Assembly (NCBI GenBank): GCA_023150555.1
Contig: JAKLKQ010000001.1
Span: forward strand, 1 to 64,000
Reading direction: 5' to 3'
Length of the DNA stretch: 64,000 nucleotides
Source: Planctomycetota bacterium
Lineage (GTDB): Bacteria > Planctomycetota > SZUA-567 > H5-PLA8
Made by a program: the position numbers and the translations under genes. Each line of letters opens with the position of its first letter. Positions within the stretch are counted from its first letter, which is position 1. The notes under the pieces were generated by a model. The model was not told the origin of the DNA, did no database searches, and saw only the letters and a list, made by a program, of their open reading frames with translations. Of the stretch, positions 8,701 to 17,100 are shown piece by piece.

Positions 8701-9237
8701 GTCGCTGCCACGGCTGTCGAACTTGTACTTGGTCCGCAACTCCGGGGTCAGGTAGGGGTATCCGTCGTCGGCCCACCGTTTCCATCCCCGCCGCACGATC
8801 GGATGCTTCAGGCGGTGCGGACCGTAGATGATCCGGTGGAACGTGTATCCCTTCGCACACTGCCGGGGATTCCAGTTGGCCGTTGCCTTGTTTCCGTACA
8901 GGTCGCTGGTCTTCTCCACGTTGTAATCGTTGCCCATGCGCACGATCACGCCGTTACGAACATAAGCCTTGACCCGGCAAGCGTGTGTGTCGTTGGGGGA
9001 GCAGACCCAGGAAAAAGCCGAGTCGTACCGGTACTGGTCCCGGTAGACCTTCTCCCAGTTCCTGGACGGATAGGCCTTGAGGGGATTATCGACATCCTCC
9101 CGCGCGTGCAGCATCCGCAACCCGAAGAACTCGCCCAGCAGTAGTCCGCCGGCGCCCCCCAGCGTCCAGCGGAGGAAGCGCCTGCGGTCCATGGCATGCG
9201 ATTCGCCGGATGAGGAAGGTTCGTTGCCCGCGCTCAT
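5755..9237 (-). CDS. Molybdopterin catalytic (alpha) subunit, nitrite oxidoreductase/periplasmic nitrate reductase (NxrA/NarG) type
   Basis: Mo-bisMGD oxidoreductase of the type II DMSO reductase group. The N-terminus carries a twin-arginine signal (RRRFLRW plus a hydrophobic stretch), so it should be exported, unlike cytoplasmic NarG. The FS0 region reads CSPNDTHAC with a later RQCAKG. Aligned with NarG's H-x3-C-x3-C this is C-x3-D-x3-C, so an Asp sits at one cluster-ligand position. A WHGDQTPGQPW segment aligns with the loop that supplies the Mo-coordinating Asp. At 1160 aa it fits exported NXR/pNar proteins (~1150 aa), and many stretches recall anammox and Nitrospira NxrA from memory. Direction and substrate (nitrite oxidation, nitrate reduction, or a chlorate/selenate-type oxyanion) cannot be read from sequence. 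GGAGG precedes the ATG. Confidence 0.92.
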   Translation of the reverse strand: MSAGNEPSSSGESHAMDRRRFLRWTLGGAGGLLLGEFFGLRMLHAREDVDNPLKAYPSRNWEKVYRDQYRYDSAFSWVCSPNDTHACRVKAYVRNGVIVRMGNDYNVEKTSDLYGNKATANWNPRQCAKGYTFHRIIYGPHRLKHPIVRRGWKRWADDGYPYLTPELRTKYKFDSRGSDEFEKVAWEDAFKYIGTGLYKIAEQYSGETGKKRLLQEGYQPEMVEETGGAGTKCCKFRGGMGLLGVIGKYGMYRLAHTLVYIDQKVRGVKNEDTVGGRRWSNYTWHGDQTPGQPWVHGLQNSDCDFNDLRFSKLIVMSGKNLVENKLPDSHWFIECMERGARVVVVAPEYGAPSTKADYWIPIRPQTDAALFLGITRIMIDNGWYDEAFVKGFTDFPLLVRTDTLKRLRASEVFQDYRSSLSPDGASMKIYGLSAEQHNRLGDFVVYDRQSGKPVPVTRDEVGAVFAKKGVDAALEGTFTVRTVDGKDVEVKTLFTLYREHHLKDYDLDTVHEITHSPKDLIQQLAEDFANLKPASIHQGEGINHWFHATEANRAAYLPLMLQGNIGQKGAGCHGWAGNYKAALFQGSPETGPGFKGWVAEDPFHITLDEGADGKAVHAHSHSKDEEPAYWNHSDQALVVDTPKYGRRCFTGKTHMPTPTKSLIFTNVNLFNNAKHNYEMFKNVNPKINLIVSVDIQMTSSVEYADFGLPANSWCEFEGPEITGSCSNPFLQIWKGGIPPVFDSKDDCDILAGIGKAIGKAIDDPRPAQYWAFAGKEKRHVYIQRLLDSSTTTRGYKYQDVMDGKYGVPGSALMLFRTYPRIPFWEQVNESKPFFTDTGRLHAYSDDPTAIECGENFIVHREGPEATPYLPNVIISSNPYVRPDDFGIPLTAEHWDARTIRNVKMPWSQAKGTRNFLWEKGYHFYLLTPKTRHRVHSTWSNVDWHLIYDSNFGDPYRVDKRSPGVGEHQMHMNPQAAMDLGVKDGDYVYVDANPADRPYMGAQPGDPFYKVARCMVRVRYNPAYPYNCVMMKHAPYVATEKSVKAHETRADGLALTPDGYQANFRYGSHQSCTRNWHMPMHQTDTLFHKAKVYMNFIFGGEADNHAINTVPKETLVKVTKAEDGGLGGKGVWTPATTGRTPGNENEAMKKYLAGDFVYILR

Positions 9238-9280
9238 GTCTCTGCCTCCGTCCGATTGCCAGGAAGTCTTTAGAACACGG

Positions 9281-10942
9281 TCACTGCTCGAGTTTCAGCG
9301 CCTGCCAGATGGTCACGCACTTTTGGCCGTTGCGATCGCCCGCTCCGCCGTCCCATGCAGCAAACGCCACATGGACCGTGTCGCCCAGCTTCAAGGAGAG
9401 ACCGCCTTCGCCCTCCTGCTTGAGCGGCCTCCGGAAGACAACGGAATAGACACCGCGGTCCCAGGCACCCCGGGCACGCACGCCCTTATCTGCCAGTGGG
9501 CGGTGGGCAAGGGTACCGAATCCGTGCGCGGTCATGCTCTCGACAGCACCTTCGTGCGGCTTCGAAACCGGATTGCCCAGGCCCCTTGCCGTGAGGAACT
9601 GCGGATCATGGCTGTCCAAGGACGCCAGGTGCGCGCCGAATGGGTCCGCGGGGGCCTTGGCCATGAACGGGTAACTGGGCACGTGCATGTTGGGATTGAC
9701 CGCCTGAACGTCCTGGTACGCAACAGCCGTGTCCTTCTGGAAGGAGGCCTTCCAGAGCCAGACGCGAAGATCGGCACTGCCGGCAGCGCCCATAGCGAAG
9801 GACGGCAGATCCGGCACCGTGGTCAACTGGATCGCCGCGCCATCCGGAAAGCTATCGAGATGGATCTGCTGGTCATCGGACTTCTCGTCTTCCCAGCTCA
9901 CATGGACCACCAAGTCCGTCTCATCGTGCGCCGCGCGTACGATCAGGCCCGGGATCCGGTTGTTTCGCCACCAAAGGGGCATCAGCGCGAGATAGGTTCC
10001 CGGCAGTTTCTGCCAAGTGGGGTCCTGAGGGTCGTCAGGCAGTTCCGCATGGGCGCGCCTAGTCGCGGCAAGAGTCTGGTATCGCTGCCGGTTCAACGCC
10101 TCGGCGCCCGGACCTGAGAGGCTCTTTACATAATGGACGACATGCCAGAGGTTCTCGTCACTCAGGGTTTCCGTGGCGGGCATGGGAGAGCCCGGAATGC
10201 CGCCACGAATCCGGTAGTAGAGCTGTTTGCCTTCGGAAGATCCCTTGAAGATGCCCAAGGTCAGGTCCCGCGGCCTGATCGGATAGCCATCGGAAGTGAC
10301 CTGTTTCTGCCCGCCGTCGCCCCGCCCGAACTGTCCATGGCATGCCGCGCAGTTGGTGAGGAATAGCTGCCTTCCGCGTACAACGCTTTGCGCATCGGCG
10401 GCAGGCTCCGGTCCTGGCTCGATCAGCTCCGGAGCCTTGGCCTGCTTCAGCGCCAGGGACCGCACGTAGTGAACCAGCGCCCAACGATCCTCCTCGCTCA
10501 GGCGGTCCCAGGGGGGCATCGAGGACCCGGGCATCCCGAAGGTGATCGCGCGGTAGGTATCCTCAGGCTGGGCAACCATATTCTTGGTGGAGACCAAGCG
10601 AAACAGGCCGGCCGTCAGATCGCGAGGCTTGGGATCCAGAAGGTACGCCGCCTGTCCCCTTCCGTCGCCGTCTGTCCCATGACAGGTCGCACAGTTGACG
10701 GCAAAGAGTTCCCTGCCCTTGGTAATCAACGCTGGCGTCGCGGGCATTGCCTCTATCCGACCCTCTTCGACCTTGCCAGGATCCTCGGCGGGACTCTTTG
10801 TCGGCTTTCCCGACTCCGTTACGGAAGGCGACGACTGATTCCACTTGGCAACCGTCCCGCCTATCAGGACACCCAACACCAGCGCAACGATGGCAATGGG
10901 CCAGACACTGGACACCTCGGTTGCCGGCTTGCTGTCGGACAT
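9281..10942 (-). CDS. Membrane-anchored dihaem cytochrome c fused to ethylbenzene-dehydrogenase-type haem domain (NxrC-like)
   Basis: Likely electron-transfer gamma subunit. The ATG at 10942 follows GGAGGAG with correct spacing; the ORF-track start at 11026 adds 28 unlikely residues. Residues ~13-35 are a single membrane anchor. Two class I cytochrome c domains follow, CATCHG and CAACHG, each with a distal Met segment (GSSMPPW, GSPMPA). The C-terminal ~230 residues resemble the EB_dh haem-binding domain found in gamma subunits of ethylbenzene dehydrogenase, DMS dehydrogenase and NXR. It precedes the catalytic subunit by 43 bases. The fusion would wire the Mo/Fe-S enzyme through a haem domain to two c-haems on the outer face of the membrane. 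Confidence 0.87.
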   Translation of the reverse strand: MSDSKPATEVSSVWPIAIVALVLGVLIGGTVAKWNQSSPSVTESGKPTKSPAEDPGKVEEGRIEAMPATPALITKGRELFAVNCATCHGTDGDGRGQAAYLLDPKPRDLTAGLFRLVSTKNMVAQPEDTYRAITFGMPGSSMPPWDRLSEEDRWALVHYVRSLALKQAKAPELIEPGPEPAADAQSVVRGRQLFLTNCAACHGQFGRGDGGQKQVTSDGYPIRPRDLTLGIFKGSSEGKQLYYRIRGGIPGSPMPATETLSDENLWHVVHYVKSLSGPGAEALNRQRYQTLAATRRAHAELPDDPQDPTWQKLPGTYLALMPLWWRNNRIPGLIVRAAHDETDLVVHVSWEDEKSDDQQIHLDSFPDGAAIQLTTVPDLPSFAMGAAGSADLRVWLWKASFQKDTAVAYQDVQAVNPNMHVPSYPFMAKAPADPFGAHLASLDSHDPQFLTARGLGNPVSKPHEGAVESMTAHGFGTLAHRPLADKGVRARGAWDRGVYSVVFRRPLKQEGEGGLSLKLGDTVHVAFAAWDGGAGDRNGQKCVTIWQALKLEQ

Positions 10943-11022
10943 GCGATGCTCCTCCGGGATACTAACCTCACGCTGGAACTCGGCATTCAATGCAATCGAC
11001 ACACAAGGTATGGCGTTCAGGT

Positions 11023-11439
11023 TCAACTGCCGTGATGCTCAGCCAGGCGGTCCAAGGTCTGCCGCTTCAAGACCCCAGCAATCTCTTCCTTTGTTGCTTG
11101 CCACCCACCGGGCTTCGAACCAGGTACCAGACACGAACCGATGAACGTAGGCGTGTTCGATGGCTGCGGGCCGGGTTTCTGAGACTCTACGGCGCAAACG
11201 ATTTCGTAAGCCGTGATTGCGTTCGCCGGCTTTGCAAGCTGAAACCCACCCTGGCGGCCCCTTCGCGAGATCAAAAGTCCCTTCTGGGCCAGCGCACCCA
11301 ACACCTTCATCAGATAGGTGCTTGGGATCACAAGCTCTTCGCTGATCTTCCCAGCGAGAACGAACGTGCCGGGTGCCTGATCCGCTATGTAGATCATCGC
11401 GCGCATCGCGTATTCTTCCGTCAGGCTCAGCATGTGCAT
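11023..11439 (-). CDS. Rrf2-family transcriptional regulator
   Basis: Winged-helix repressor of the Rrf2 family (NsrR/IscR/RirA relatives): N-terminal MLSLTEEYAMRAMIYIA, a helix-turn-helix with IPSTYLMKVL, and the wing RRGRQGGFQLAKP are all typical. NsrR and IscR hold an Fe-S cluster through three closely spaced Cys. Here the equivalent C-terminal region has only one Cys (GSCLVPG), plus one at IVCAVE, so a standard [4Fe-4S]/[2Fe-2S] sensor site is doubtful. It lies 80 bases upstream of the cytochrome gene and is probably the first gene of the molybdoenzyme transcript. Start is either ATG at 11439 or 11433; no Shine-Dalgarno is seen. Confidence 0.9.
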   Translation of the reverse strand: MHMLSLTEEYAMRAMIYIADQAPGTFVLAGKISEELVIPSTYLMKVLGALAQKGLLISRRGRQGGFQLAKPANAITAYEIVCAVESQKPGPQPSNTPTFIGSCLVPGSKPGGWQATKEEIAGVLKRQTLDRLAEHHGS

Positions 11440-11456
11440 GTCTCTATATGCGGGTA

Positions 11457-11485
11457 TTAATATCGCGTTATCTCATTTATGTCAA
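11457..11485 (-). promoter_or_regulatory. Sigma70-type promoter for rrf2 and the molybdoenzyme operon
   Basis: Reading the minus strand, TTGACA (11485-11480) is followed by exactly 17 bases and TATTAA (11462-11457). This is the best promoter in the window. The -10 overlaps an 8-bp palindrome TATTAATA that could be an autoregulatory operator for the Rrf2 protein. Transcription would start about 10-16 bases before the first ATG, giving an almost leaderless mRNA. Confidence 0.7.
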
Positions 11486-11653
11486 TGGGTTTTTGGCAGG
11501 ATTGCCAATTCTCCGGCTTTGGAACCCAATAATTGACGCCACAGGGCACTTGCGGTACTCGTAAACCCTTTAGAATCAAAAGCGATGGCGAGCTAGTCGA
11601 GGCTACGCCTGAATGCGCTTGCGATCACCAGTCGCTGCAGGAGGAGCATCTTC

Positions 11654-12052
11654 GTGCCCGCTGAATATTCGATAGATACCGCAGATCGGTTGGTACACAG
11701 CCTCGCCTGGGGTACCTTGACCGACAAGGATTTGCTCGCCCATCAATTGCGCCTGATTGCCGACAAGGAGTTTCGCTCCGACTTGAATCAGATCTTCGAC
11801 TTTAGGGAGGTCTCTTCCTCCACCGTGACCTTCGAAGGCGTCAAAATCTTTGCTGACCGGAATCCGTTTGGCACCGGCGCTCGCCGAGTATTCGTCGTGG
11901 CTGACGGCGCGACGACCCTGCATGAGTTGCTTAGAAGGTTGGAGGCGCTTCTTTCAGGGAAGGGCACTCAGGTTCGCGTTCAGCTAAATGATATCGAGGC
12001 GGCGAGCCGGTGGATTTACACTCAGCCAAGCGTGGCCCCAAGAGTTCAATAG
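11654..12052 (+). CDS. Small SpoIIAA-like/STAS-fold protein
   Basis: Protein of 132 aa with the alternating strand/helix pattern of short SpoIIAA-like (STAS-fold) proteins: an opening strand with LVHSLAWGTLTD, a central helix, then QIFDFREVSSS and the strand RRVFVVADG. Start is a GTG at 11654 preceded by GAGGAG at eight bases. No catalytic residues are evident; family members are of unknown or regulatory function. It diverges from the Rrf2 gene. Its last 19 bases recur at 14092. Family assignment is from pattern only. Confidence 0.65.
   Translation: MPAEYSIDTADRLVHSLAWGTLTDKDLLAHQLRLIADKEFRSDLNQIFDFREVSSSTVTFEGVKIFADRNPFGTGARRVFVVADGATTLHELLRRLEALLSGKGTQVRVQLNDIEAASRWIYTQPSVAPRVQ
12034..12052 (+). 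repeat. 19-bp direct repeat, copy 1 (end of the STAS-like gene)
   Basis: GGCCCCAAGAGTTCAATAG, including the stop codon of the preceding gene, recurs exactly at 14092-14110. The flanking bases do not match. The 2.0 kb between the copies contains only a broken quinoprotein gene and repeat elements. Position at a gene's 3' end resembles an attachment site. Confidence 0.7.
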
Positions 12053-12197
12053 CGCAGGCTTGCTCCTCACGCTGGGAGTATACATCCCTGGAAATTGATT
12101 TTTGACTATAGAATCCCTGAAAATCTTCTGCCCGATTATTAGTCGGGCGGATAAGTTAAGGTTCTGTAATAGTTTCCGTGTTCCCGTTTGTCGAGAA

Positions 12198-13737
12198 TCA
12201 ACGAGACGAGCCTTCAGATTGCTCCTGACCGGATTCCCAGCAATAGATCATCCCATTGGCTGCGCCCGGCCAATAAACCCGGCCGTTTGACAGCGTCACG
12301 CCAATACAACCGCGCGGAGCGGTTCCGAGGGACGACCAGATCAACTCGCCCGTACGGATGTCCCGCACGGCCAATCCGCCCACGGCGTTCGCAAAGGAAT
12401 ATCGCGGGGTGTCAACGCCGGGACGGAAGTGTAGGAAATCCGCCGGTCTGAAAATGCTTGGCACCAGCTTTGCGATCTTCTTCAGGAGCCTAACACTTGA
12501 AGGTCTTCTTCGTCGTTTTCTTCGCCGGAGGCTCAGAAACCTCGGCAATGACCTGTTCATGTCGCCTCCCGTGCCCTGAATGAACCGCATTTTCAAACCG
12601 GCGGAAATACAGCACTTTCAGGCCGGCGCTGACACGGGGTCAGCGCCACCGAACTACATGCGTGAGTATCGCCGCCAAACTCACCGCCGCCCGGATACGG
12701 TTTACCGTCCTCCAGCTTGAACTTGCGGCCGGCCCCCCCGTACCCGCGCGCGATGACGTAGTCCGGCCCCAGGCTGTGGCCGGTCATGTAAGCATCGCCT
12801 CCTTTCCAGCGCAGCGTTCCATCCCGCGTCGAGACGCATCTCAGGCCCACGGATTTTTCAGTAAGGAGGAGGCCGTCTCCGGACTCCAACGGATACGACG
12901 ATCCGAAGATTTCGTTGTTGCGCCAGAGAATGCGTCCGTCGGCAACATCGATGGCCAGTGTCTCTCCGCGTTTGCGATCACCCTCCGGTTGCCAGCCCCA
13001 CGCTTCGTTGCCAGCCGTGAAATAGACGACTCCGTCGGATGAGCATCCTTCGGCGCGAGCACCAGAGGCGGAAGAAACATTGATCTCCACCTGCCAAGCG
13101 CTCTGGCCATTCACGGCGTCCCATGCCTCCACCCGCGTAGACGGCGGGGCCCCCTGCTTCACGTAAGGAAAGACCACCTTGCCGGCGACGGCAAGCGGAC
13201 AACCGCGCGCCCAGAGATCTCTCGATCTGATCTCGGCAGACCACAAGATCCGCCCATCCTTGAGGTCGAGGCAGAGCAGCTGGCCGCCCTGGGGTCCAGA
13301 GCTTGGGCAGGGCACGTACAGCCGGCCGCCGTCCACCAGCATACCCGCCGAACTCCTCCGCTCCTCGCCCCCCGGCGATAAGCGCATTCGCCAGCGCATA
13401 CGGCCAGTGGCCTGTTCCAGACAGGTCAGGGTGCGTTCCAGGGTGAGCGAGAGGAGATCCCCTTCCGCCGTGGCCACGCAAGTCGTTTTGAAATGGCCAT
13501 AGCTGCGCGCGGCCCACTTCAGTCTCAACGGTGGCTTGAGATCAGGGTCATCTATGAAACAGGAGTTGGCCGCGCCGCCGCGAGACGAAGTCCAACCGTA
13601 GGTCTTGCCGGTAACGGGCAGGGCCGCCGCCTTCGGCTCGCACACCGCGAGTTTCTCGTCCTTCCGGGGAGAAAGGATGCCGCCCGGCCCATATACATAA
13701 AAATAGCCATCGTCACAGCCGAAGTAAATGCACCCCC
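12198..13737 (-). pseudogene. Quinoprotein (PQQ-type beta-propeller) gene, 5'-truncated and interrupted by a MITE
   Basis: Remains of a secreted or membrane quinoprotein propeller protein. Repeated W/D-rich blades are visible (e.g. ATGRMRWRMRL, LKDGRILWSAEI, VADGRILWRNNE, DIRTGELIWSSL). The gene appears in two ORFs in different frames (12593-13645 and 12198-12596). Removing the 225-bp element at 12410-12634 together with one 5-bp target duplication restores one continuous frame, reading ...VALTP-RYSFA... across the joint. At the 5' end the reading frame stays open past the ORF-track Met (IYFGCDDGYFYVYG) until it runs into the 79-bp repeat at 13738, so the start is lost. Confidence 0.85.
12410..12634. 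mobile_element. 225-bp miniature inverted-repeat element (IS21-like ends) with 5-bp target duplication
   Basis: The ends are imperfect inverted repeats of about 48 bp starting TGTCAACGCCGGGACGG on the left and TGTCAGCGCCGGCCTGA on the right (opposite strand). Each contains an internal repeated motif like multiple transposase-binding sites. CGGGG flanks both sides (12405-12409 and 12635-12639). The interior encodes no transposase, but one minus-strand frame ends in a Lys/Thr-rich tail that may be the last codons of a deleted passenger ORF. It sits inside the quinoprotein gene. Confidence 0.82.
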
Positions 13738-13816
13738 CGGAGAACTGTCGATCCTACCCGTGCCTCAACCGGGAATTCTAATTGTCGTCGACGGGAAGAA
13801 TAATTGTCGCTGGACA
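13738..13816 (-). repeat. 79-bp dispersed repeat, copy 1
   Basis: Matches 31901-31979 in inverted orientation at 77 of 79 positions with no gaps. Read on the minus strand it begins TGTCCAGCGACAATT and contains two CGACAATT motifs 19-20 bases apart, which looks like a transposon end. Its inner boundary abuts the truncated 5' end of the quinoprotein gene. Confidence 0.85.
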
Positions 13817-14171
13817 CTGGCGATCCTATTTGAAGGGACCCAAGAGCATGCACCGCATCCCCAAGGACGAGCAGGAGCGATTTCACGAAGAAGGCAAATG
13901 ATCCTGGCGGCGCGCTTACGTAGGCGGACCTCGCGCTGCTGCGCGGAGGGTGCACAGCCGCCATCGAGGACCAGGAAGCCCGAATGCGCGCGACCGGAAA
14001 GACCTAGGATGGCATCAACCTGCTGGGCCGGCGCAATTTCATCTCCGGCTTCCGCTCCAAGCACCCCGCCCTGGACCCGGTGATCTTCGGCGGCCCCAAG
14101 AGTTCAATAGAGCTTAGCGCTGCGTCGCTCTCCGGCCCCTGCCGTTTAGGAAAATTGCATTGCCTTCTTGA
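13817..14171. other. Gene-poor stretch with coding remnant
   Basis: No intact gene. On the plus strand, about 13915-14105 reads like a degraded coding region (ALLRGGCTAAIEDQEARM, a stop, then INLLGRRNFISGFRSKHP) but I cannot name it. It ends in copy 2 of the 19-bp repeat. Bases 14111-14171 are the short 3' flank of the large surface-protein gene. Confidence 0.4.
14092..14110 (+). repeat. 19-bp direct repeat, copy 2
   Basis: Exact second copy of GGCCCCAAGAGTTCAATAG, 2058 bases from copy 1 and in the same orientation. Confidence 0.7.
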
Positions 14172-17100
14172 TCATTTCCTCACCAGTCTAACGGCGTCTG
14201 CGCTGGCCTGGCCGTTCTCGCTGGAGACCTCCACATAGGCGGCAGTGCCGGCATTGAAAGTCCAACTCCCCAACAAGACCCACTTACCCCCTAGTGTGGA
14301 GTCGCGTTGGTTGACCGTCACCGTGGCAACGCTGCCGACATGGGCAATCCGGTAGGGCACGGTCGTCGAGCGGTTGGCGTGGTACGTCCACCAAGCGTAG
14401 ACTTCATAGGTTCCAGCAGCGGTCACCGCCGGCGTCCAGCGGAATGTCCCGCCTAAGTCGGAGTAGAGCGACTCACCGGCGTACGGGTTGGCGCCCGCCG
14501 AGACACTCCACGTTCCCGTTCTGGATGTGTTGCCATCCTTGTTGTCCACCACGAGCGGCGCCATGATGGCAATGACATCGCCGGCGCTCAGGGTCCCAGC
14601 GTACAGACGGAGATCGTCCAACCGGCCACCGAAGAAGCGGGCCGGGTCTAGATCATTGCGGGCGCCCAGGAGGATATTCCCCGCGGGATTGAAGCTGCCA
14701 CCGCCCTTAGCGCTCGTCTTGCGCGCCACGCCGTCCACATAGATTGTCGACCCGGCGGAGTTCACCGCCAAGGCATAATGATGCCATTGCCCATCGGCCA
14801 GCGGCAAGGAGACATCGAGCGCTTCAACTTGCAAGGTGTCGTCGGCATCCATGAGGCACGTACGCAGGATCACGGGGCTCGTTCCCTGTGCACCTTCAAA
14901 CAGGTATACGTTGAGACTATTCGGTGTTCCAACCCCGCCATGGCTGAAGAGGTATTTGTAGGCAGCGCCTCCGTTACTGGGCACGTTGAACCAGAAAGCC
15001 AGGCTGAACGATCCGGATGGCGCGTAGTTGAAGTCGGCCAGCGCCACCCGGTCGTCCACCTCGTCAAACGCAAGCCCGCCATCAATCTTCCCTGCGGCCC
15101 AAGCAGGCCCGCCGCTGAGCGTCCCGTTTCGACCGTTGCCCGAGCTGTCCATGGCCACCGTCCCGCCAGACTCATCCAGCTTGAGATAGGCAGCCAGGGC
15201 GGCGCTTGCAGGCGAAGAGGTCACCGTCAGCGTTGCGTTGGCGCTCGTTACACTTCCGGCGGAATTGCTTACCACGACCGAGAAGAGCGCGCCATGATCT
15301 GCCGTCGTGGTCGCTGGCGTCGTGTACGAGGAATTTGTCGCTCCCGCGATAGCCGTCCCGTTCTTGCGCCACTGGTAGCTCAGCGGCGCAGTGCCCGTGG
15401 CCGTCACGTTGAACGTTGCGTTCTGGCCCGCCGTGACCGCCACGCTGGCAGGTTGCGTCGTGATCGCTGGCATGACCCTCACGGTCAAGGTTGCATTGCT
15501 ACTCGTAACACTGCCTGCGGAGTTGGAGACGACCACGCTAAAGAGCGCTCCGCTATCCGCAGCCGTCGTTACGGGCGTTGTGTAGCCTGCTGATGTCGCG
15601 TTGGCAATATTGACGCCGTTCTTGCGCCACTGGTAGCTCAGCGGCGCCGTACCCGTGGCTGTCACGTTGAATGTCGCGGCCTGGCCGGCCGTGACCGCAA
15701 CGCTGACCGGCTGCGATGTGATCGCCGGTGCGACTGCTGCCGAGTTTACCGTCAGCGTTGCGTTGGCGCTCGTTACACTTCCGGCAGAATTGCTTACTAC
15801 GACCGAGAAGAGCGCGCCGTGATCTGCCGTCGTGGTCGCTGGCGTCGTGTACGAGGAATTTGTCGCTCCCGAGATGGCCGTCCCGTTCTTGCGCCACTGG
15901 TAGCTCAGCGGCGCCGTACCCGTGGCCGTCACGTTGAACGTTGCGGCCTGGCCGGCCGTGACCGCAACGCTGGCAGGTTGCGTCGTGATCGCGGGTGCAA
16001 TCAATGCGGCATTGACGGAGACCGTCACGTCTCCTGTGACTGTCGCCGCGCCGTCGGAGACGCCAACTCGAAGCGTATAGATGCCGGCGGTGCCAAACGT
16101 CGCCGTGCTCACGCTGCTGGAAGCGGTCCCGTTCGGCGAGAAGATCACCGTCCCGGGTCCGCTCACCTTTGACCATGTGTAGGTCAGGGCCGCCGGGCCA
16201 CTGTCCGGATCGTTCGCCACGACGTTCACTGAGGTCGAGGATGGCAGCGTCACCGGATTGGGGCTCGCCCACGGCGCCGACTCGATAACGGGCGGACTGT
16301 TCGTGTCCGGAACCGTTACGGTCACGCTGCCCTGGCCGTTCTTACCACCCGCCGAGGCCGTGACCGTGTACGGCCCGCCCGCCGCGGCACCAGCGGTAAA
16401 CAGCCCCGCCGAGTTAATCGTTCCACCGCCGCTTGCGGCCCAGGTGAAGGCTGGCTGGGGCGAGAGGTTTGCGCCATATTGGTCTTTGGCCATTGCGGCA
16501 AACTGCTGCGTGCTTCCTGCGGTTACGCTCGCGCTCCCCGGCGTCAAAAGGATGGTCGTCAGCACAGGTGGATTCGCCGAATTGGTTGCTCCAAAGAATA
16601 CTGCGCTGGCCCGAGCCGTCTTGTTGATAGATGAAAGCCGGACTAGGACATGGCCCTTAAGATCCCACACCAGGTACTTCCCGCCGACGAAGCTCGCCAT
16701 GGCCCGGCTGTCGAGAACCATGGTCGGATCTTCTCCGTCCACGACTTCAACGCGTTGGCTTCTCGTATTGTCGCCGCCCCAGTCCAGGAAATACACGGCG
16801 ACCCTGTGGGTAAGGCCATCATGCAGTTTCAGATTAAGCAAGATATTGTCGCCGGTAGTCGAGGCTGCCCATCCGGAGGCTATGCGTGCCGGGTTAATGT
16901 CCCATGCATGCTGCAGTGCGCGCGCATCAGTTGACGGATCCGCCCACGTATAGCCTGCGATCTTATAGATGACGTAAGGATCGAAGTTGCTGGCGTAGTT
17001 GGGCAGCTTCTTGCTGTTGTTCACGATCCAATGGCCATCGGTTCCATAGCGGCCTTTCCAGTTACCCTGTGTCGTGCTGTCCTCTGTCACGAAGGTCGCC

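Noticed and set aside
6559-9144. 861-aa plus-strand ORF
   Set aside because: Antisense shadow of the molybdopterin alpha subunit; no start signal or domain, and the minus-strand gene is unmistakable.
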